From the NCBI GenBank assembly GCA_037013685.1, contig CM072906.1, forward strand, positions 4,315,001 to 4,379,000: a stretch of 64,000 nt of DNA. Direction: 5' to 3'. The translations under genes and the position numbers were made by a program. The notes under the pieces were generated by a model. It was not told the DNA's origin, ran no database searches, and saw nothing but the letters and a program-made list of their open reading frames with translations. The number at the start of each line of letters is the position of its first letter. The first letter of the stretch is position 1. This document shows positions 1 through 11,295 of this stretch, in pieces. The stretch is from Acridotheres tristis (Eukaryota > Chordata > Aves > Passeriformes > Sturnidae).

Positions 1-1048
1 CTGGTGCTGGCAAGGCATTCCAGAGGAATTCAGTGCTCCGTGGGAGTGTTCTGCAGGTGCCCCTTGGTTTTATACAAATTTGATGGACACAAACCCAGCA
101 GCTCTCCCTTTTCTACTGCAGAAATCTGCCACCATATTATGTCGTTTTATTGGGGGGAAAAAAGGATGGGTTTGTTGCTGTGTGCATCTACAAGAGAATA
201 ACCAGGGGAAATATGTGGCTGTTTCATTAATGGATTTCTAGAAATGCTTTTACATTTTGCCTCTTCTTCCCAGGCCTCTGCCTTCTCACTAAATAACCTG
301 TAACTGCTCTCCTGGTCAGGGATTCTGCCCTGCCCCAGCTGCTCCAGGGAGGGAAACCAGCACTGTAGAGGAAAACAGGGGAAAAAAAGATGTTCAGCTC
401 AATGGCGTTTCATTCTGCCCCAAACCAACACGTACTAGTTCAAACAGTTTCTGCTAAATAAAAAAAAATTAAAAATAAAGGAACAAAAACCCCTCACCGA
501 GAACAATGTGAAAATTAGCACAGCAGGAGAAAGAAACAAACCAACCAAGATATTGTACCTGTGTTTTGATCAGTGGCTGTGGGGTGTGTGTGGAGCAGGA
601 GCAGATTAAATCAGTGCTTGGTGGGAGTCCTGGGCTCTGTTCTGGCTGGGGCAGCAGCAGCCCATCACTTCTACCAGAGAGAAGAATGCAGTGTCTTTGT
701 AAGGAACAAATCTCCAGCCAAATTCCTTCCTGCTATAATGTAACTGACTGCTGGAAAGTTCAAAAAGCCTGCTAATCGTCTTACAGAGAGGGCACTGAGC
801 TCAGGAGCTCCCTATCCAACCCAGCCCCTCCAGAGTCTGATGGGATTTGGAGCTGATACTTGACAGAAAACCAAAACCCCCTTTTGCTGTCTCTAAGTGA
901 TAATGTCAAGGGAGAGCAATTTTTTTCCACATTATCCCAAGTGTAAGGTTTTTTCATTAAGCCATCTTAATTCCGGTAGTAAAAATTACACTGTGTTCTT
1001 GTCAAGTGGCAAAGTATCTCCTAATGACACTGCCTTTATTTCCAACAG
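1..1048 (+). other. COL26A1: Intron of COL26A1 (3' part), no other feature
   Basis: This is the end of an intron whose acceptor is TTTATTTCCAACAG at 1048. An A-rich patch lies near 460-490. I see no exon, repeat family or RNA gene. Confidence 0.8.
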
Positions 1049-4000
1049 GGGCAAGCAGGTCTGCCTGGAGAGAGGGGCATTAAGGGATTTCCTGTAAGTG
1101 CTGCACTCGTGGGTGGGTGCCAGGCTCAGGTGGGCTTGGTGCCTGGCACTGTGGGTGCCACTGGCTGGGCTGGAGCTGCTGCAGGGCTGAGCTCTGCTGG
1201 CTCCAGCTCAGGCATTTGTTCCCCAGACGCCCTCAGTGAACAAATCCCTCTGCAGATGAGCATCCCCTGGGGTAAAGCACAGTGACCAGGAGGGCAGCAC
1301 CCAGCACAGGAGCTGTGCTTTGCCTGCAGGTCCCTCTGCCCAGAGCTGGGCACACACACAGCTCTCCCTGGGCCCCGGGAGCTCCTGGCACTACCAGAGC
1401 ACAAAGGTGGCCACAGTTAAACAGCTCAAGGTCCATCAGCTGCTCTCAACTCCCTCCTCAGCTGGCCAAACTGAGCTGGAAACGCTGTAATGAGATTAAG
1501 AGATGTCTCCAAATGATTTTTTGGCAATACTGAACAGATGCACAGAGATGTCTGCCCTGGTGCATATGGCCAGTGCAAACAAATCAATGGTGATGAAGGT
1601 TGGCTGACAGAGATCTAGAGGAGAATATTGGGTTTTTTTTGGCTGGCAGCTTCCAGAGAAGGCCCTGAGCCTCTGGGAGGGTTCTCATCTCTCTTCCTTG
1701 GTTCCACCTCATCATTTTGTACAATTCTCACAACCTTTTCTTCAGTCATTCCTCCTATGCTCACCTCTGCTTGGCAAGTATCTCAGGGATGTCCAACAAG
1801 TTTGAGGAGCCCAAGCCTTTCCACTCTGTTTTGGATTGTTGTTTCATTCCATGTTTAGCTTAGAGTGGTTTAATCTCTCCCTGTTATCTGCTCTTGATGG
1901 AAGGAAAGTGCATGAACTTCCTGGCTGGGGGAAAACATGAGAGCAATGTTCACAGCACAGAGAGATCTTTGTTCAATACAAGCTTAATGAGCATCTTCAG
2001 AGGCAGAAAGTGATGTGACTAATTAATGAAAGCAGAATGGAGGATTTTTCTGTTCTAAATCAAGATGAAAACCTGCATGTTTGGGGAAAAGGAGCAATTT
2101 ATCTGTGGTTTAGCATACAGTGTTGTTCATTGAGAGCCTAGTGAGATGTTTATGGCCTTGCTGGGGCCCAGGCCATGGCAGGTGGCTCCTCCTGCAGCTT
2201 GGCCACTCCTGGACAAGTTCATTTGTGTTAGAAGTGGTGGTGACCTCCTGGGAAGCTGACAGGAGCTAAGGCAAGGCTCAGGACAGCACTTTGGCCCTTG
2301 GCATGAAGTGCCAGTCCATGTGTTTTCTGCTGGTGAAATGCTTCTTGAATTTGCTGCTTTGGTGGGGAGGGATCCAGGGGGTCCTGGAAGGGTCCTCAGC
2401 CACATGTAACCAAGTTTCCCTTCCTTTGTTTTAGGGTGAACCAGGCAAGAAGGGTGAGGAAGGTGACAAAGGTGCTGATGTAAGGATTGTTTCTACTGTT
2501 TTACTTTGATTTTGATCACTTTGCCATATTCCCTTTGACAGGTGGGTTTGGGGGAGGTCAGAGGGTGAATCCACACTTAAATGTGCAGAGCAAGTGGAGA
2601 TGTGAGCCTTGGGTTTGAATTTAATGCATGCCTGGTCTGGGAGGCTTCCTTGTCACCATGTTCTTGGACACCTCAGTCCCCAGAGGTTGTTCTGTCACAT
2701 GGAACTGGTTGGGAATTCCTTCCTATTGTCCTTCCCACCTGCTGAGGGACAGACTCCCAGCAGAGATCAAACTGCATGTGCAGAGCTTTGGAGCTCTCAC
2801 ATCTCTGCTCTCAATCCCTGAAATACTCCCAAGATCTCTTTGGCCCTTCAAGCCCGCAGCTGAGGTGACAAGGACAACAAACTACAGCCTGAGTGTACAT
2901 GAGGAGCTCCTGGAACAGGGATTTCTCCTGCACTCCTACTTTTCATCTTTTCATTTTTAAACATCCACACTGCAGAGTTTGGTGCTATGAGAGCGACATG
3001 ATGGACAAGAAGCCTGTTCTGCAACACATCCCAATGTTAGTTTTGTTTGCTTTCTTGCAGGGGGAAGGTGTCCAACAGCTTCGAGAGGCTCTGAAGATTC
3101 TGGCTGAGAGGGTTTTAATCCTTGAGCACATGATAGGAATTCATGGTAAGCTAAAGTTTTCTGCTAAAGTTTTTTTTTTTTCTGCTAAAGTTTTCTTCTC
3201 TAGGGAACCAGGGGCTCTGTTCAGGCTGATGGTTAAACACCCTCCCACTCTCCTGAGCACTCTGCTGTCTGTTCAAGCCACATTTTCAAAACTGGGTACC
3301 ATGACTTAGGGGTGCTTAGAACTGTTGAGTTCCACCAGCTGTACGACTTCCTCTGGATTTCCAGTAGCAGGTGAAATGACCCTCACAGTGATTTTTGTTG
3401 CAGCTCAGGCAGCCAAGTCACGAGCAGCAGCTCAAGCCATGTGGCACAGATCATCCAGCAGCTTCCCACAGAGCTGCTTGTTCAAGTCTTTAGGCCAGAT
3501 CACTTAATCCTGTTAACAGCATCTTCCAAGTGACTTGAACACCAAGGCTCTTGCCTTGTGCAGCACCACATTTTGCAGAGAAAGCCCAGGCAGTGCTGCC
3601 ATGTCACCCTGAAAATCAGTGGTCCCTGAACATTTTGTGATCATTAGTTACATGAAAACCTATTTTTACAGTACATTCAGATAGATTTTTGTGATCTCTT
3701 GAGGCTGTTGGCTCTCCCATCACTGGTACAGTGTGTACATCATCCCTTAAACAATGTTCTCTTCCCTTACCACAGTATGGTGTTGGTTATTGCCACAGGA
3801 GTTGGTTATTGTCAGATTGCTTCTTTAGGGGTAACTCAGGATCAGTTCTCTCACAGCTGCCAAAACCTGCTGTGCCAGTTTCTCCCCTTTCAAAAACACA
3901 GAGGCAAAATGTTTGGCTCTGCTATCCCAGCCTGTGAGCAGCAAACCTGTTCCTTGGCACTGACCAAGTCCCAGAGCACTTTTCTGTCCTGGACATGTGG

Positions 4001-6523
4001 AACCTCATTCCTGGCTTTGCTTGTGAGCCCACCTCACACTCCCCTCAGATCACCATCCACTTTTATTGGGTTGTGGCCTTTGGATATTGATTTAAGCTAT
4101 GGAAATGCTAAATAGCTAAAAGCCTAGCAGTCCTGACAATGCCTCACTACACAGCAATAATGCACTTGAGGCAGCACCTTGGGATCCCAGCCCTGTCTGG
4201 AGCCAGCAGTGCTGGGATGGAATTGCTGCTGGACCCTTCCAGTGCCAGGGCATGGCTGGCCTGGAGCCTGCTCTGCTCTGCTCTGGTGGCCTCGTGCTCT
4301 TGGAGGCCCCAAGTGCTATTTCCAAAAGCAACAGGCAGCAACAGTGTAAGATTTTTGGGAAACCCTGAATCACAACCCCATGATTCAATCACACTCACCC
4401 TGACCTGACCTCTGCACTAATCCTGCTTTGCTTCACATTTTCATTCCAAAGCTAGAAAAAAAATATTTTTATTCTGCTTTGCTTTGAGCTGGTGGAGGTA
4501 CCAGGGAGGTGCCCACTTGATTTCCAAGGCAGCAATCCATGGCAGCTGGGCTGATCTCCAGGGAAAAGGGAAAGGGGGGTTCCCTGGATGAGTCCATAAG
4601 AGCAGGGTATTCACAGGACCCAGGACTTGGGTCTCCTTTGGCTTTTACTTTGTACCTTCATTTATAGTGGTATAAAGCAAAAAGTCACCTTTTAAGGAAT
4701 ATTCTGGGACTGGGTTTCACACAGCCTTGCCCCAGCAGAACTGCCTGATTTAGCAATTTTTCACATTCTCTTTGGAAATAGAGCAGACACAAGGCATGTG
4801 CTGCTGTTATTTTGAAACAGTCATTTCAGCAAACCATTGTATTGATCTGTTACTGCTTGGGATGGAGATGAGTTATTTACACCCACGTGTACTTCGATAC
4901 CAGTGTAACTGCATCAGCAAAAATGGATGTTTTTTAATTGTGCACAGTGGTTAGGTCATATTTAAACACCTATATTGTGTGACTTTAGGGGTTTTTTTGT
5001 CCCATAAGTATCAATAATTGTATTCCTACTCTCTGCTTTCGAAATAGTTCCATTCTTTCACTTCACACTTATTTTAGGCCCTACAAAAATACTGTTTAGA
5101 AAGGGAACTTGGAAAGTAAGGCATATTTTCCCTGTGCAATTACATTCATCTTTTTGTACATGGTTAAAGAAGCCCCAACAAACAAAGAGAAAAAGACATT
5201 AAATAACAAAAAATATTTTCCTTGAGCACAGACCTCCCTGGATTGAAAAGCACCAGAGAGTTTTAGATCACCCAGCACCAACTGTCTGGTCATGTTCCCA
5301 GTGTAGGTGTTAAGGATTTGACCACAGGTCCTGGGGCAGCCCAGCTTTAAAACCCCACTCAGAAATGCCAATCCCATGCTCTCATTTTCCAAAGAAATGT
5401 CCCACTGAGCATGGTTTCCAAAACCACAGCCACCCAAGCAACAAGGCAAAACATCCCAGCAAACAAAGCTCTCCCCTGCACTGGGAGGGCAGCTGGAGCT
5501 GACCTGGCCTGGAAGCTGCAGAGAGCAGCCCAGCAGGACACAGCAAAGCCCAAATTGTTTGGCAGGGTTTGGTGCCAGCAGACAGAGCCCCAATCCTCTG
5601 GCAGCCAAAAGCTCACTGGAATCACAAACTCTGCCTCGTGGGATCAAACCAAGGCTGGCACGTTGGGCTCCTGGCAGGGAAACACAAATCTAGCTCTGGA
5701 GGCAGAAGGAAGAAGAAATTGGAGCATTGGAAATGATGAGGCAGATGAAGCCACCAGCATCTGTTGCTGAAGAATGGCCCAGAGCAGTGTGTATTTAATT
5801 TGTTTAGCTGAGGGAAGAGCAGGAGGTTGTTACCTGGAGGCTCTGGAGCAGGGACCATCCATTCCCAGCATTACTGCTGGTTTGGCTGCAGCCCAGGGTG
5901 GGTCAGTCCTTCCATTCAATCGTTCCAGTGCCTCCAAATGTCCTTTCCTAGGAGTGAAATGGTGCTTACACCCTAGGAGCATCACTGCCCATTGACCACC
6001 AGCTCATCCTCCCACACCAGCAGTCTGTAGGCAGTGCTGAGTAGTTGCTGCAGCCCAAGCAAATTCAGAATTAATAAAAGAGCAGCACTTTAGAAATGAA
6101 ACTAAAAGCAGAGCAGGCTCTGCAGGAGGAACACTCACCCCAAAGAGTTCAGGCAGAGCAGAGGGGAAACATCTAATGCAGGAGCAGTGTGATGGCAGCA
6201 AACCTGCAGCTCCAAAGCTGCTTCCTGCAGGGAGAGCAAACAGGAGGGAGCACACTGCTCCTGGAAGAGGAACCACTCAGAAGGGCCCATGAGTGTCTCC
6301 TCAGCCTCCCCTGTTAAATAGAGCTCTCCCGTGACTTTCTCTCCTTACAGACTCTTTGTCTTCCATTGAGCCAGGCTCTGGACAGGATGTGATCCCGGGC
6401 TCCCCCCTGAGGAGCAGCATCAAGATCAAGCGAGGAGGACCCCGGCAGCCCCAGGCCCAGCAGATCCTCTCCTCCCTGCTGGACGAGGGTGAAGCCAGAA
6501 GGAGAAGCCACCGGATGAAGTAG
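1..6523 (+). CDS. COL26A1: COL26A1 (collagen type XXVI alpha-1), 3' part only; span of four coding exons plus introns
   Basis: Secreted extracellular-matrix protein of the EMI-domain/collagen group; the EMI domain and first collagen block lie upstream of the window. Visible coding exons are 1049-1093, 2435-2479, 3061-3145 and 6351-6523 (45+45+85+173 nt, 115 residues plus stop), all with GT-AG borders and matching phases. They encode the last ten Gly-X-Y triplets, a short amphipathic helix that begins GEGVQQLREAL, and a basic tail with KRGG. From memory, human COL26A1 has nearly the same helix and a similar GSGQD...KRGG tail, while EMID1, the closest paralog, ends differently. The reading frame is intact. 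The identification rests on recalled similarity, not a search. Confidence 0.93.
1049..1093 (+). CDS. COL26A1: COL26A1 collagen exon (45 bp, five Gly-X-Y triplets)
   Basis: The exon encodes GQAGLPGERGIKGFP, five perfect Gly-X-Y triplets, and begins and ends at codon boundaries. Its length, 45 bp, is one of the classic fibrillar-type collagen exon sizes. The donor is GTAAGT at 1094. Pro at Y positions (GLP, GFP) gives potential hydroxyproline sites. It corresponds to the GSQGLAGERG region of human COL26A1 as I recall it. Confidence 0.93.
1094..2434 (+). other. COL26A1: COL26A1 intron
   Basis: A 1.34-kb intron with donor GTAAGT and acceptor CCTTTGTTTTAG. Several short open frames occur on both strands, but none has splice-compatible borders or recognisable protein content. 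I see no repeat family in it. Confidence 0.85.
2435..2479 (+). CDS. COL26A1: COL26A1 collagen exon (45 bp, last complete Gly-X-Y triplets)
   Basis: The exon encodes GEPGKKGEEGDKGAD, five triplets in phase 0, with donor GTAAGG. It is highly charged (KK, EE, DK) as at the end of the human collagen block, where I recall GEPGVKGEEGEK. It joins exactly onto the GEG that opens the next exon, so the triple-helical repeat runs to the start of the non-collagenous tail. Confidence 0.93.
2480..3060 (+). other. COL26A1: COL26A1 intron
   Basis: A 581-bp intron with donor GTAAGG and acceptor TTTGCTTTCTTGCAG. Nothing else is recognisable in it. Confidence 0.85.
3061..3145 (+). CDS. COL26A1: COL26A1 exon for the C-terminal helical (coiled-coil-like) segment
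   Basis: Encodes 28 residues plus one base, from GEGVQQLREAL to LILEHMIGIH. Hydrophobic residues recur at heptad-like spacing (V, L, L, I, L, V, L, I), which suits a short trimerising coiled coil following the collagen block. I recall the human protein as essentially identical here, so this is the most conserved part of the gene in the window. Phase is 0 in and 1 out, with donor GTAAGC. Confidence 0.95.
3146..6350 (+). other. COL26A1: COL26A1 last intron (3.2 kb)
   Basis: Donor GTAAGC, acceptor TTTCTCTCCTTACAG. Just inside the donor the string TCTGCTAAAGTTTT occurs twice around a poly-T run (3156-3198). The rest is unique-looking sequence. The longest frame, 183 codons on the minus strand at 5096-5647, has no recognisable domain and is taken as chance. 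Confidence 0.85.
6351..6523 (+). CDS. COL26A1: COL26A1 terminal coding exon
   Basis: Completes the Asp codon split after GIH and encodes DSLSSIEPGSGQD, then a basic stretch IKIKRGGPRQ, an alpha-helical QQILSSLLDEG and a tail ending RRRSHRMK before TAG. The GSGQD and KRGG blocks match the human COL26A1 tail as I recall it, while the very end differs. The RRR and KR clusters are possible proprotein-convertase sites, but that is speculative. Confidence 0.92.
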
Positions 6524-8564
6524 GAGCATGCCTGTGTCCTCCCTGCCTGCTCTCCAGTTACAGATACAGTACCCAGGGCTCACTGCACCCTGCAGATGAA
6601 GTGCTGCACCCTGCAGTGTTGGTGGCTGGGTTCCCTTCCCTGGCCAATACTGAGCCCTGATTGCAGGGAATGGCTTATCCATAGCTCAGAGAGGCTTTTG
6701 AGAACGTTTTCCTTGATTTTGTTGTTTTGCCTTTGGAATAGCAGTTGTCAGGTGTCCCAGAAGCTGCCTACAGACGTGACACCTCCTGGCTGTGCCTCAA
6801 GGGTCTAACCCTGCCCTTGTTCCCTCACTGCCCTTGACAGTCCCTCAGTAAAGCTCTGCTTAACTGGCCCAGCCCATCCATCCCACCCATACCCAAAGCC
6901 AAGCCTCAGCCTTGTCCATTGCTGCAGTTGGAGGCATCTGCTTTTATTTCCTGTGTTGGTGTCACACTGACTTCCAGGTGTGACTTCCACAGGCCATGAA
7001 AGCATGACCTGCAAGGATTTCTTTTAAACAAAATAGAATATAAAGTACATTTAAAAGTCTTACTCTGAAAATTCAGGTGGCTCTCTGGACTTTAGCAACA
7101 AAATCCTGGCTTTTCATGTTGCTGATTGCATATGAGTGACATTATTTCTATTTGTGGTTGGCTAAACAAGGACTTCTGATGCAAATGCTCATGGCTTTCT
7201 GTCTATCTTCACAGAGTTTAGACTGTTTATGTGAAAACATAGAGCAGTTTGCATGAGATATGATGGAATTGTGCAAGAATGTTCCCATACTGTGTTCAGC
7301 TTGTGCATACATCCAGAGATAATTAATTTAAGTGGTGGCAGTAACTATTCACAGAAAAGGATATTTTGCAACAGTTTCTTAATCCTACAGCAATCAGGAA
7401 AAATGTTTTCACAGTGTTTTGTTTTAATCTTGTGAGTAAATCCTTGCCATTTGGATCTGAAGACAGTGTAGTAGCAAACCCCAGCCTAGGGAATTAGAGT
7501 CTTGTTAAGAGCTTATCTTGCACTGGGAGTTAAATACAGAGTCATCTTACTTTTTGCAATAACTCATTATTTTAGGGGAAGTACCAGCTTCCAGGTTTAA
7601 GAAGTTGAACCTGCCCTTCAGTGACAAATGAATCACTCCACCTGCTGTGCTAACCAGGACAAGCTGATGTCATTCATGTAGACAGTGATTTTTGTTAGAA
7701 GGAGGAGATTAATCAACAAAACTGACTAGGCTGTTTTTTACTTTTTAATTCCTACATTCTAACAGTTTTCAAATTCAGCCCAGGACAAAAGTGAGCAAAC
7801 TGATTTGTGTTATTGCCCCTCTGTGTCTGGGTCCTGGGCAGGACACAGCTGTGTGAGCCAGCTGGGCTGCACTGCTGCCCTGGTTCTGCCAGAGGCTTTC
7901 CAAAGAAAACAAAGAAAACACACAGCCCCTGTGTTCACCCCAAGTGATCTTCCCAAGGCAAAGCCCACTGGAAATGAGGCTCAGCATTAGCCACACATTA
8001 AACTGACTGGCCATATAGACTGTAAACCTGGCAGTGCTTCCAAAACAGACATCCAATCCCAATCCTTCCTCTAAGAGCCTGGCATTTCCACACATGAGCA
8101 GGTTACAGGCTCCCTCAGCATGGCTGAATGCCCTGTGCCTTCTCCTGGCCCTGCTCTTTAGCAATCCAGCCATCCCCAGGCAGGTGAAATGGCATAACAC
8201 CACAACCTTGTTTTTACTGCTGTGCAGCTGAGTAACAGCCAGCTGTGCTGGAGGCAGCAGGGGTGCAAGTCCCTGCCCTGCATCCTCACCCTGCTTGGCC
8301 AGTGCTGGGGCTCTTTCAGCCCACCTGGTTCAGGCTGTGCTTCTGAATGATGGAGTTTTCCACGGGACATTTCCAAGAAACAAATCCATGAGTCCGGGGA
8401 GTTGCCTGGCTGCACTCTGCTTTACAGCTGGAATGTGGTGTAGGGAGACAAGAAAATGAGGAAAACTCAACTCCAGCAGGTTCCTGAGCTCAAGGAGCCA
8501 TCCTGTATTTGCAATCCCTTTGGGAGAAGGAAATAAAGCCTCTCTGAATGTATCTTAGCTTCAC

Positions 8565-8618
8565 ACCCAGCACTAACTCTAAACTCAGCATTAACTCTAA
8601 ACCCAGCATTAACTCGAA
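8565..8618. repeat. 18-bp unit repeated three times
   Basis: Three consecutive 18-bp units of the form ACYCAGCAYTAACTCKAA start at 8565, 8583 and 8601 and differ from each other at one to three positions. It is a small tandem duplication with no obvious function. Confidence 0.9.
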
Positions 8619-10960
8619 GAATATCCCTCCTTCCACTACTGGCAGGGCTCTGTTTGTGGCCAGCCAAGCAAGGTGCAGCCATGGGAACATTCTTGGAATA
8701 ATCATTCCATCTAAGAATTAAATGTCCAAAAAAAGGATGTTTCCTCATTTACAGGTTGATTCCTGTGCAGGAATTGAGAAGTACTTGGTTACCTCTGTGG
8801 TGAATTGGGACCATCTTGGTCTGGATCACAAGGACACTCCAGGATCTCACTGGTGGCTTCCAGGAGATAAATCAGCCAGCTGGTGTTGCAAAATCAGGCC
8901 TGAGGGGTGAGGAGAAATCTCAGTTCAGTCTAAACTCGTGCCCTGGGCAGGCTGGTGCCAGCTGTAGCCAAGGCCAGAGGAACAGTCTGTCCTCATGGCA
9001 GCTTCAGGAGCCAAACCCAACCAAAGCCATCTTTGGGAAATGGGGAAATTCAGTTTCACTGCTCCTGTAGCTACAGGGTTGAATTTGGGGAAAAGGGAAC
9101 ACAACGAGGCCATTTTCACTTCCCTGACATTTCAGAGGCTTCAGACTGAACTGAAAGAGAAATCTTCCTTTCTCCAAGTTTGTCTTCTGAACTCAAAGCT
9201 GTTGCATGAGCTTGGTGAGTGCTAATGCTTTAGTCACTCACATTGCTGAGGCATTCATACTGACAAGATTTGGAATTTTATATTATTTAAAACAAATTAC
9301 TGACAAGATGAAAGGAAAATTTAATGGAACTTGTTTGCAATTAATCCTGCCAAGTCAATTGTCAAAAGGCTGTTTAGGTTTGGGTTGAGACCACTTTAAT
9401 TATTGATAGTATGAGCTATGTAATTTTTTTCTCCTTAGCTTTGTTTAGCTCCATCTCTCTAATGAGGTACTGTATCTTTAATTGGGGGACAGCAGGATTA
9501 TACCTGATGAACTTTCTCTCTCTGCTGGGGTTTCATTCCTCTCCACTCACACGAGGGCTGGACCACACTGTTGTTCTGCCCCAGTTTAGTTACATTTAAA
9601 GGTGAGCACAGCCTCACACACTGACATTAATGATATTGATGACCAAGCAAACCACTCCAACCACACTCTCCATCATAGGCAGGATCCTGAGGTTCATTTC
9701 AGCCAGGGCATATAATGCTTCTTGCCATGTCTATGTAATTTAGGGGATTTATTTTGAATGCGTGCTCATTTAGAAATATATTTTAATTGAAATGTTTAGT
9801 GCTTTATCTTACATACATACTGTGCAATACCATAGTGTGTTCTTTTCCTTTTTTATTTTTTTTTTCCCCCCTAAGACTTTTTTGAAATTCTTGATGTTTG
9901 TTTGAGCTCCAGTGTGTTTTTGACTTGGATCAGCTCTGGTAGTAGTAGTGTTTTCCTTGCCCTGAGCTAACCAGAAGCAGCACATTGCACAACCAAAACC
10001 CTTTGCAAGTCATGCACCCTCACATTCACCAGCAACCTGCAGCTCCTGGGAGGCAGGGAATGCTCCTCTCCAGAGGGTCTAATTTGCACTTACTGTAAGG
10101 AATTGATAGCAACCCAGGGAAATAGGAATAAACTAGAGAGAAGAGCCCTCACCTGTTCCCACCAAACTCCACGGTCCTTTTGTCATCACCTTTCAAAGGC
10201 ACAGGCACTAAAAATCAGCTCCAGCCCTGGAGCAGCAGGGCAGGTGCTGTGTGGGCTCTGCTCCAGGGTCTGCCATGAGCACTGTGCCAAAGGTGCCTAA
10301 AGACAATCAGCTTCTGGAACTCCCTCCTGATCCAGTGATTGGAATCCATCCTCCTCCACGTTTACAGCTTCTGTCTGACTCAAGATGACATTCCACTGGG
10401 GGTGCAGGGGTTCAGCTACCCAGAGCCTCTGTGATTTCCTGGTTTCCTGTGAAACCAAGGGGTTGAAAGGTGCTATAATTGTTCACGAGGCACATTCCCA
10501 GCCACAGAAGGAAATGGTAACTTGTTCAGCAGTTATTTTACACAGAACCTTTTTTATTTATATCAGTGTGTTTCATATGTGTGCTGATGGCCCTGGCTTC
10601 TCTCCTGGGGATCAGCTTTACAACATTTGGTCTTTCCTAGGGCAGCCATAGGCAATATCTTGCAATCGTGTAATTTCTTAACTTAGAGCAAGAATAAATC
10701 TCATGTGACAGGATGAACTCATTTATGGCAGGCTTTACTGTTTGTTGTAAACACAACCTGTTTGTTCCACCTCTTGCATGGTTACTTATCTGTTTTCATA
10801 TTGCTATGTTATTGTTCAAAATATCTATTTCTCTTTATTTGCTATGGGGTTTGTTACTGTATATGGAATGTTTTGTATTCAGCATTTTCTTACGGAGCAG
10901 AGTGGGAACAGTATTCAAGGACCCACAAATACCAAAGACCTTTCATGTAATGCACTGAGA

Positions 10961-10966
10961 AATAAA
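10961..10966 (+). terminator. Candidate distal polyadenylation signal for COL26A1
   Basis: AATAAA lies in an AT-rich 3'-UTR-like context (CTGAGAAATAAACTTACTG), with a GT-rich element about 30 bases downstream. Cleavage here would give a 3' UTR of roughly 4.4 kb, so an earlier signal (8532 or a variant) could be used instead. Confidence 0.4.
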
Positions 10967-11295
10967 CTTACTGTAAATGAAAATCACGTCAGGTGTCCTC
11001 TATTTACGAAGTTCAGAGCGAGTTCAAGCAAACTGCAGCCTGAAATCAGGGCAGCTGCCTTTCCTTCCTGACATCTCAGCCTTCTCTTTGGGAAAGCTCC
11101 TTTGCAGGGCTCTTAAAAACAAGATGTGCACAAAGGCCCTGCTTCTGGGCACCTGCTGTGGGCAAAAAGGGCCTTTCTTGCCTAAAACCAGAGCTGAGTT
11201 TCCCTGCCCTTGGTGGGACTGACTCCTCTGCAGGTGCTGGACAGAGATCTGTCTGCAGGACACACAGAGTCACCTCTGCATTCCCAGCCACCAGA

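Larger units (their letters stand above)
6524..10985 (+). other. COL26A1 3' UTR and/or intergenic DNA; extent uncertain
   Basis: No AATAAA follows the stop for 2 kb; weaker variants are AGTAAA near 6848 and ATTAAA at 7998. AATAAA occurs at 8532, 10693 and 10961. The stretch from about 10730 to 10966 is AT-rich and UTR-like and ends with AATAAA followed by a GTGTCC element, the most convincing 3' end. I see no second gene here. An 18-bp triple repeat sits at 8565. Confidence 0.5.

Noticed and set aside
5096..5647. 183-codon minus-strand frame in the last COL26A1 intron
   Set aside because: No known domain, no promoter or poly(A) signal in context, and rich in Cys/Leu as expected from random antisense GC-rich DNA.
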